Assembly: GCA_011037195.1 (NCBI GenBank)
Contig: JAAEAF010014741.1
Coordinates: 37,016 to 101,015, forward strand
Length of the DNA stretch: 64,000 bases
Direction: 5' to 3'
Origin: Triatoma infestans
Taxonomy: Eukaryota; Arthropoda; Insecta; Hemiptera; Reduviidae
Shown: positions 56,819-64,000 of the stretch, in pieces
Numbering within the stretch: position 1 is the first letter of the stretch
Layout of the letters: the number at the start of each line of letters is the position of its first letter
The notes under the pieces: model-generated
Told to the model about the DNA's origin: nothing
What the model saw: only the letters and a program-made list of their open reading frames with translations
The model's database searches: none
Position numbers and translations under genes: made by a program

Positions 56819-57386
56819 TTTATATCAAAGTACACCAAACATAGAACATTGATATTTAATAATGTAACTGGAAATTTCTGTTTATTATCTGAACTGTCAT
56901 TTTTGTATGAAAAGTTTATTATTTCAGCTCGTATATTTGGTATTTTGTAAAAAAAAAAATCGATTGAACTTTTTTTTTAACGAAGTAGTTAATTGCAATT
57001 TATCCGTAATTATAATAATTTTAACATAAAAAAATTTTGGATTCAAACAGATATTATTTATTATTTATGTGAGAATCAGTTGTGACTCTACTTTATCTTC
57101 CCAAAAGTTATGAGAATATAGTAGTTAAATATCGCTGTGTTCGTATTTGTATCACATAGTACCAGAAAAAAAAAAAAAAACCGAAAGTGGTGGAAGAGAG
57201 TGCATCCAAAAAGTTTTAAACTTCTAAAATGGTTCCAGCAATTCCTATTAGGTACCTCGATTTGGCATCAGTAACTTATTTCCACGTCATATAAATTTAA
57301 TTTGTCTGCTATGCCTGACCAGGAGGCACCGATGAATCTGGAGCGCCGATCCAATCGTATTTCACCTCACACCTATATATTTTTTT
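56819..57386. other. No gene recognised
   Basis: A+T-rich. Positions 57300-57360 have slightly higher G+C directly downstream of SINE-2 (on its strand). Nothing identified. Confidence 0.4.
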
Positions 57387-57598
57387 CCGGCGTATCGACT
57401 ACAATGGTCATTAACGCCTCTAGTCATTAAATCTTTCTCGTTCTATGGCCACTCGAGCTGGGATCGCACATGCTAACCTTGTGGCTTCCACACACAACGC
57501 CTTGCTCAGCAAGGTAGGGTGGAGCTATAGGTGTTCGAAGATCTACCCACATATCCCCTCTTATATCATCGATCTAGTCGACGAGAAGGAGTGTGGAT
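57387..57598 (-). mobile_element. SINE-2, minus strand
   Basis: The reverse complement starts atccacactccttctcgtcg and runs to the stem-loop GGCGT ... ACGCC (57389-57418) and a T run on the plus strand (the A tail). Its 3' 70 bases match 8995-9075 and its whole length matches 36370-36580. The apparent plus-strand open frame at 57445-57648 lies across the SINE and is not a gene. Confidence 0.8.
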
Positions 57599-57725
57599 TT
57601 ATTGTTTGTGCCATTCCTTATTTTATTAACAACTGGGGTAGATTCTAATGTCAGGAAGCTTACTGTTTAATTATCAAACTAAGTATATAAAAAATTTAAA
57701 TTGATATTGTCAATTAATAATTTAT

Positions 57726-57808
57726 CCGGAGGCCGGCAGTGCACTGAGAAGGCTCCGGGCGCAAATGACCACAGATGTTGAGACGCCTTAAATAAATAAA
57801 TAAAAAAA
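57726..57808 (+). mobile_element. 5'-truncated SINE with 10-bp target duplication
   Basis: ggccggcagtgcactgagaa, ggctccgggc, then the 30-base stem-loop module (57758-57787) and a TAAATAAATAAA/poly(A) tail. The exact repeat AATAATTTAT flanks it (57716-57725 and 57809-57818). Matches the minus-strand fragment at 6875-7000. Confidence 0.8.
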
Positions 57809-57818
57809 AAATAATTTA

Positions 57819-59902
57819 TTATACTACAATACTAATATCGCGAAGGAGGGTATTTACTGTACATATTCGATGTGCAGTACTTTAAACTAATGCTCCTGCA
57901 CATCCTGAGATGATCAAAATTAATTTAACTTAAAGCTACTTAAAGCTAGAAATACTTTTATAAATTTTCTTTCAACCGCTGATAAAAGAACTAACCTAAT
58001 TGGGTGAAGTACTCGATATTCCTTCATCCAAATTCACCTAACTAAGTACTAACCTAAATTTTGCTATAGACATTTATAGATCTTAAATAAGCAAATAGCC
58101 TCCTTATTATAAGGAGAACCCTCTTGTAGAATAGCGGGCTTGTCATGTGGCCTACCTATTCTTTAGGTAATATTAAAAATACATACATGAAGATTAAGAT
58201 GGCCTTCATTAGATTAATGAAGATTAAGATGGCTTCATAAAATTTGTATTGAAATGGTAAAACAATCATTATTTATTTAGAACCATTATGTCTTAATATC
58301 GGAATAGCTCATTCATTATTTTATCATTAATTAATTCCACAAAATTGGATTGAAAACACTTTGAACATCTTATTAAGTCATTGAATATTATAACCAAAAT
58401 AGGATACGAATACAATAATTATAATATTTTGATGAAATGAAATAGGCCCATGTTTTCATTATACAGTAGGAGTATATTAATTTTGTATATTATAAACTTG
58501 GATGATCATCTTAAAAGGATAATTCAAATCTTCACATTTAAAGGACTAACCAATTCAAGCGATCTTTATTGAAGTTCTTACTGTTATTATATATGTATAT
58601 ATATTTGAACGCCTACATATACATTATACAAAGGTTTGCTACAGAATTCATTGAATATCTTCTAGTAAGTAAGATAAACCCGACCATGATCCATCATAAC
58701 CATGAAACTGTAGACTTCCTTGGCTTTTAACTTCAATGTTCACTCTAACAAATTTTGTATATTATAAACCGCATCCTTCTCATCTCTGATTATTTAATCA
58801 CTACTAATTAGTTCTCTCTAATCTTCCTTTATAAATGTCCTATTTAACGATTGTATTTTTACAAATATTAATTGAAATGGTTACTTTAGTAAAAAATAAA
58901 CTTTTTTATTATAATTTCCAACGAAAAATTTAATCACTTAGCAGACTGATATATTTTTAAGTGCAGGTTACACTTAATTAACTCAGAATATTTCTATTTT
59001 CTTAATTGTATTATGTTTTTTTTTTTTAACCATTATGCCCGTTTTTGAATGAAGAATTGTTTGGGACAAAAATTATAAGTCATACTTATAAACGACGTGA
59101 AGTGAACTATCCTTTTTTAAGGAAAGTAACACATTTTCCTAACACTTCCAACAATCTCACTACACACATGGCATGTTAAAGTGATCAGTTTATGCATTTA
59201 CTATGGGTTAGAGTGCCTTCAGGAAAAGGTGCCAACAAAAGTTTACGGTAAAGAAACCTAGAAACCTAATAGTTCTTGATTAGATCTTGACTTTATTTTA
59301 CTTCTAGTAGATCTATTATGTATAATATTCTATTGTTTTTAAGAAAAAAACTCTTGTATAACACTCACAAAAACAATTAGGTTACAATAATTGCTTCACA
59401 AATTATATTATAATAGATTCTCTGCTCTGAGATTTTTTTGTTTTTTTAAATAAATCTGATTATTTTTGTGGTCATCGAGCTTTTCCGAACATACTTATAT
59501 TCGAAATAATTTTATCAAACAATGTGATGTGTCGACTGGCACCATACTAAAGTACGTTACAATGCACACTCGAGTAAACAGATAATGATGTTATGTTGAA
59601 TATTGTATTCATTATTAAAAGAATAGAAACTTTTATTTTTTAAATGGAGTTTGGGCAACCGTACAAGTTACTAATTAAGACAATCTTAAAAAAGAATGTT
59701 TCAATTTAAGCTATATAATATTATATGATACTGGAAAACCTGCTGATTTCGGATGCTTTTGGTTAAAAAAAATCATTAATTTGTTTGAGATAAGTGATTG
59801 CTACATTTCAACGAGAAAAATTATTGTAATATTTAAACTGTTCATATATTAAATACGAACCAAATTGGTCCTTGAAAATCCAATTTCAAAACATTTGAAA
59901 AG
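57819..59902. other. Long A+T-rich spacer
   Basis: No open frame with recognisable motifs. The inverted-related words tctatagaccn and gcaaatagcctcctta (58090-58110) also occur near 36150 (gcaaatagcctcttta), a possible weak repeat. Confidence 0.4.
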
Positions 59903-59915
59903 TTCTGAAAAAGTT

Positions 59916-60163
59916 TCAGAGATATTTTCCGTGGTAGCCTGCTTCATTTTGTGGTCATCGACCGGTTTCGGGCGTTCGCCTATCTTCAGGTAGTGTATAA
60001 ACTGAATTTGCTCTGTGCAAATCTGTACTATCCCACTGTCTGACAAACGCATCCTGAAGATGGGCGAACGCCCGAAATAGGCCGATGACCACAAAATGAA
60101 GCAGGCTACCACGGAAAATGTCTCTGATGCTTTCCAGCTCTGCGCAACCAACCAACACAACAA
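59916..60163. mobile_element. Foldback element with 13-bp flanking repeats
   Basis: Arms 59917-59990 and 60053-60126 are inverted copies of about 74 bases (ccgtggtagcctgcttcatt, ttgtggtcatcgaccggttt, cgggcgttcgcctatcttca), separated by a 62-base loop. The exact 13-base direct repeat TTCTGAAAAAGTT lies at 59903-59915 and 60164-60176. An extra 37 bases lie only on the right (to acacaacaa). The whole could form a near-perfect hairpin. A single-arm relative is at 577-630. Confidence 0.8.
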
Positions 60164-60176
60164 TTCTGAAAAAGTT

Positions 60177-60519
60177 ATTACAGATTTAGAAGGTTACTAC
60201 AGATTTTTACATACCCACCCACCCAATATAAATATCGTCAACATTAAAATTATGTTTATTGCCTAATTCTTGGCATTTCTTTAAACTACCAGATTTTTTG
60301 TTCAATCACACGCAGCCAGACGGTTTCTAATTTTTTTGGTAGGTAATTTTTAAATTGTTTTGCATATACTCGTATATTTCAAGTGAAGACACAATGTATA
60401 TTATAAAACAGGGCATAAATCAAAGATTTTTATAATTAGCAGATAACGAAATATTTTCGTTTCCTGTAACTATATTCCAAGTGATAGACCCTATACCAAA
60501 TTTACTGGCAGTCAATTTC
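60177..60519. other. No gene recognised
   Basis: A+T-rich spacer between the foldback element and a LINE relic. Confidence 0.35.
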
Positions 60520-61190
60520 TGATTGAAATATTGCTTCAGCAAAATCTGTGGCATCGCCATCTACGCCAAGGTATCTCTACTGCTTCATAACTTCTACCCT
60601 TCCACTGGCATATGTCCATCGTTCATTTCGTGCCTACCTATAAACCACACTTTTAGACTTTTCTAAGTACTCCGATTCCATAATTGGCCATATGAATACA
60701 ATCTATTGGTCATGTCGTGTAGAGTCTTCGGTTCAATAGCCAACAGGACAACATTGTCTGCATAAAGTAATATTCTTATGTTTATATTATCTATCCATAA
60801 ACCACCTTCTATAAATTCGTATAAATTATTTTTAAAAAAGTGAAAAAAATAATAGGAATAACAGGCAATCATGTTTTAAACCATTTTCGGTTTGGAAAAA
60901 CCTAGTGATACCATCTTTCGTCCAGACCACAGTTTTTGCCTTATCCTAATATTTTTTAATAATCTCGATTAATTTAGTAGATACACCTAATATACCTAAC
61001 TTATAATGAACTGCTTATTTAACTGGAGAATTGAATGCAGCCTTAATGTCCACTAAAAAGCAATATAACTTACTACGTTTTTCTGCATTTTAATTTTCAT
61101 AAATTAAATATATTGTCATTTGTGCTAAAACCTTTTCTAAACACTGCTTGGAATTCATTTAGTTTATTGTTTGCTTTAACTTCTTTCTTC
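60520..61190 (-). pseudogene. Decayed LINE reverse transcriptase segment
   Basis: On the minus strand the RT motifs appear in order but in shifting frames: NEFQAVFRKGFSTNDNI (about 61118-61168, the GFRxGxST motif), FLVDIKAAF (near 61060, motif A), and ILLYADNVVLLA (near 60770, motif C with YADN instead of YADD) followed by PKTLHDMTNRLYSYGQLWN. The catalytic second Asp is lost. A dead RT fragment, distinct from the next element. Confidence 0.7.
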
Positions 61191-61203
61191 TTCTTTTTTG
61201 GCT

Positions 61204-62416
61204 CTACGGTCCACGCAGGATCTTGGCCTCCTCAAACACTCGCTGCCATTCCTCTCTCACCTCCGCAATCCTTCTCCACCTTCTTATTCCGATGCTTCTC
61301 AAATCGGACTCCACTTCATCCAACCAAATAAGTCTCGGTCTTCCTCTTCTTCTAGCCCCTCCAGGGTGACCAATCCACATTTTCTTGGGAATCCTTGCAT
61401 TTTCCATTCTTTCCAAATGTCCCAACCATTTAATTCTTCCTCTTTTATCCATCCCACTCAATTCCCTGTTTTTTCTTATTCTGTACCTCTCACCTTCCCT
61501 TATAAGACCAAAAATCTTCCGTAGGATCTTCCTTCCCCAAGCGTTTAAATTTCTAGTGTACTCTTTCGTCATCACTCACGTCTCACTGGCGTACATAGCA
61601 ATAAGCCTTAAAATGGTCTTATATATTACCAGTTTCGCTTCCCTAGAGAGCGCACGGAATCTTAACACTTTCTGAAGTACCCAGAAACACCTATTTGCAC
61701 CGTTAGTCTGCATTCAATTTCAATGCCACACTCATTTTTCTCGGTCAAGACAGTCCCTAAATATTTGAAGCAGCCAACCTTCTCGAAATTATAAGGTGCG
61801 TTCACGGCCTCCACTTCAGGTATTGTGCTCCGTCTGGTGCTGACTATAAGCTTCGTTTTTCCTTCATTAATTACCAGGCCTTACTTTTTCGAGTTCCTGA
61901 AATGCATCCGCCAAAGCTGTCTTCTATCTTCCTGTTAGCACAACATCGTCAGCGTACGCATATGTTGGCTTAGCCTATTATAGATTGTGCCTTTGGGCAA
62001 GTAAGTATGGCTCTTGTAGCCTTTTCCAATGCATGATTAAACAGTAGAGGGGATAGCGGGTCCACTTGCCGTAAGCCTTTACATAAGAAGAATTTCTCCG
62101 AGACCTTGCACCTTCACAGAACCTTTCGCGTCAAGCAGAGTCATCGCAGTTAACCTTATTAATTTAGCCGGGATACCAAAATCCCTCATGCAAAGAAGCA
62201 ACTTATTTCTTCCCATATTGTCATATGCCCTTTTGAAATCGATAAACAGGTGTAGACAGTAGTTATCATACTCATAACATTTCTCCAACATGTTTTTTAG
62301 GGAAGAGATATGGTCTATGGTTGATCTGCCTTGCCTAAACCCACTCTGGTATTCGCTTTAACCCAATCATTTAATCTTTCTAATTATTATGTCAGTAAAT
62401 AATTTTGAAATAATTG
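61204..62416 (-). pseudogene. Decayed LINE ORF2, RT to C-terminus
   Basis: On the minus strand: QSGFRQGRSTIDHI (about 62310-62350), CLHLFIDFKRAYD (RT motif A, within 62079-62291), YAYADDVVL (near 61945, motif C), then a final intact frame 61572-61204 from an ATG-containing stretch: NLNAWGRKILRKIFG, IKWLGHLERMENARIPKKMW, RRRGRPRLIWLDEVESDLR and REEWQRVFEEAK. The last two are hallmarks of the C-terminus of widespread insect endonuclease-RT LINE proteins. Several shifts and stops break the RT. This C-terminal frame should not be taken for a host gene. Confidence 0.8.
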
Positions 62417-62479
62417 GGTCTCAATATGATTTTTTTTTTTATACAGATAGTAGAAATGATAAAAGCTTTCCTTCCATTA

Positions 62480-62970
62480 CCTATGTCCTTCCCCCCCAAA
62501 AAACCCTTTAAATGAATGTTCACGGAAAAATGTATTAAATAAAAGATATATACCGACATGCATTTAGTGTATATACAAAGTCTAAAGAAAATAATTTCAG
62601 CCGAATCCAGTAAAGCAGTACTTCCGGTTGACGTATTTTGACTAAAATCTTATTTGTCGGATCAGCTAATATCAACATAAACATTCAACAAGTTAGAAAC
62701 TCCGTTTCCGTTTGAGTTTTCTGACCTCATTTACAAAGGCACACAACACACACATTCATACAAAGATCAATTCTAAAAATCAATTTTCTGGGACTCCGAG
62801 GATCTCAAAACATGTATTCTCAGTGAGAATTTATCCAAAGTTTAACTTCTTCTTATCCGAGTAGTATTGCGATTGGGTCAAATTTTCGAAATTGAATTTA
62901 GACCGGAAATATAAGTTATGAGGTCCCCTGAGTAAGAAAAAAATGTTTTTAACGAATTGAGTGTGTGTGA
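62480..62970. mobile_element. Two F1 5' halves head to head
   Basis: 62480-62860 is a minus-strand F1 half (aaccctttaaatgaatgtt, agtacttccggttgac, CA-rich tract near 62738-62760, ctcaaaacatgtattctcag). From about 62860 a plus-strand F1 5' half begins (gtattgcgattgggtcaaat, ggtcccctgagt, gtgtgtgtgaacg). The two 5' ends meet, giving an inverted-repeat locus. Confidence 0.6.
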
Positions 62971-63233
62971 ACGACTGAATAGTTTTTTTTTTAGTTCCTG
63001 CTGGATTTTCTTGAAACTTCTTCAACGATTTTTATTAATCTTCGTATACTATTGCTTCCTTTTGGGCAATAATGTAATCATTCTATTATTTATTTGGATA
63101 GTCTCCCCACCACCTTACATTTATATTGGGATAAGTGAGTAAAATTTAAAATTAAAACAAAATTTGTCATTTTATATACAATTGTGTTAACAGCGATTAG
63201 ACAAAGTTTGTCTGTGTGTGTTTTCACATTAAA
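62971..63233. other. Spacer between two F1 loci
   Basis: Short A+T-rich stretch, nothing recognised. Confidence 0.35.
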
Positions 63234-63358
63234 TTTTACTTTCTCTTACTCCTAGTATAAGAGGAAGCATTGTAATCGTGTCAAATTTTTGATATCGAGT
63301 TTTCACCGGAAATATCCAGTTTCGAGGTCCCCTGAGTCCAAAAAAGTGGCAATTGGTC

Positions 63359-63395
<37 letters not shown>

Positions 63396-64000
63396 ATGTA
63401 AACAGCATAGCACAAAAACGAAAAGCCGCAGAATGTTGAAACTTCATATTCCGTTTAGGTATCACAATGGGATCTGACAGCACGATATCTGTCAATATTC
63501 CTCAACCGGAAGTACCACTTTACTATATGTTTTTTTTTTACTTTTTTGCATTTTTCTCAAAAATGGCTCCAACGATTTTCATCAAACTTAGTATATCAAA
63601 TACGCACACAACGAGCTACAACTTTTATTTAAAACATTTTTCTGGAAAAATTCATTTAAGGGCAGTTATGCGGGAAAGGTGGGGTTAGATTCACATCTAA
63701 AGTGCTGTTTCAGTTTATTAGACACTTCTGTCATCTAAATAATGTTAATTAGAATTGAATATGTTGTTGAAATTCCGAGTTTGAAAAAATCGGTCAACCG
63801 GAAGTGCGCTTACTTTACCACTTTACTAAATGATTTTTTTCACTTTTTCGCAATTTTCTCAAAAAATGACTCCGACGATTTTCTTGAAACTTCTTATATA
63901 AACTAAACATACAAAGATCTACAACTTTTGTTTTTAAACATTTCTCTGGGAATATTCACTTAAGAGCACTTTCAGGGGAGGGATGGGTTATGTTTTTCTC
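63234..64000 (+). mobile_element. F1 element, runs off the window
   Basis: Starts TTTTACTTTCTCTTACTCC, with hairpin partner tataagaggaag. A (TG)n then (TATG)n microsatellite lies at 63358-63400. CCGGAAGT is at 63506 and 63798. The first unit landmark is near 63647 and the second near 63950, so at least two units. The 3' end lies beyond 64000. Confidence 0.85.

Noticed and set aside
57445..57648. 67-codon frame starting at an ATG
   Set aside because: Spans a minus-strand SINE-2 and its flank; the sequence is explained by the SINE.
61198..61675. Two plus-strand open frames of about 100 codons
   Set aside because: They are antisense to the clear LINE C-terminal frame (WLGHLERM, RRRGRPRLIWLDE) on the minus strand; their Ser/Pro/Phe richness comes from that.

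Overview
This window looks like repeat-dense, intron- or intergenic-type DNA from an animal genome, most likely an insect. The reasons are its strong A+T bias, long gene-free stretches, non-LTR retrotransposons of arthropod type (endonuclease/RT ORF2s, some with RNase H), a tRNA-derived SINE, solo LTRs and microsatellites. I find no host gene I can defend. Nearly everything with coding character is a live-looking or decayed transposable element. The order or species cannot be read from the sequence.

Layout. 1-9 kb: a solo LTR (family LTR-A, 931-1230), a minus-strand tRNA-derived SINE (SINE-1), two copies of an unclassified element here called F1 (3691-4368, 7677-8698), a partial LTR-B, and a short SINE-2 with a 16-bp target duplication. 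9-16.5 kb: a tandem pair of LTR-C copies inserted in an older repeat whose intact second copy lies at 11.3 kb, a degenerate repeat array (13-14 kb), and LTR-B. 17-21 kb: decayed LINE, a three-unit F1 copy, an inverted-repeat pair enclosing an LTR-A, and a LINE 3' fragment flanked by an exceptional 128-130-bp direct duplication. 24-29.4 kb: two 5'-truncated RNase H LINE copies with target duplications (12 bp and 8 bp) and a third decayed copy. 29.5-34.9 kb: the main element, a nearly full-length two-ORF LINE on the minus strand whose ORF2 carries one frameshift inside the RT. 35-37 kb: an 18-bp/89-bp minisatellite, SINE-2, and a 0.3-kb direct repeat. 37.7-44.3 kb: two near-identical LINE 3' copies in inverted orientation, LTR-A, SINE-1, and further LINE remnants. 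46.8-57 kb: LTR-C, several F1 copies (one split by a LINE with 8-bp duplication), a LINE split by a hAT-type MITE, and an intact solo LTR-B. 57-64 kb: SINE-2, a SINE 3' end, a foldback element with 13-bp flanking repeats, two LINE RT relics and two F1 loci, the last running off the end.

How the parts relate. The RNase H LINE at 27.9-28.6 kb and the SINE-1 at 41.3 kb share a 3' segment (28 of 35 positions identical), the expected signature of a LINE whose machinery mobilises a SINE. Both SINE types also share a 30-nt 3' stem-loop module. F1 is the most abundant and least familiar component: it has complementary ends, an internal unit of about 0.3 kb present 1, 2 or 3 times per copy, and a TG microsatellite at a fixed internal site. 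Several insertions can be dated relative to one another from nesting and target duplications.

All family assignments come from reading the sequence; none was checked against a database. Family names (F1, LTR-A/B/C, SINE-1/2) are local labels.
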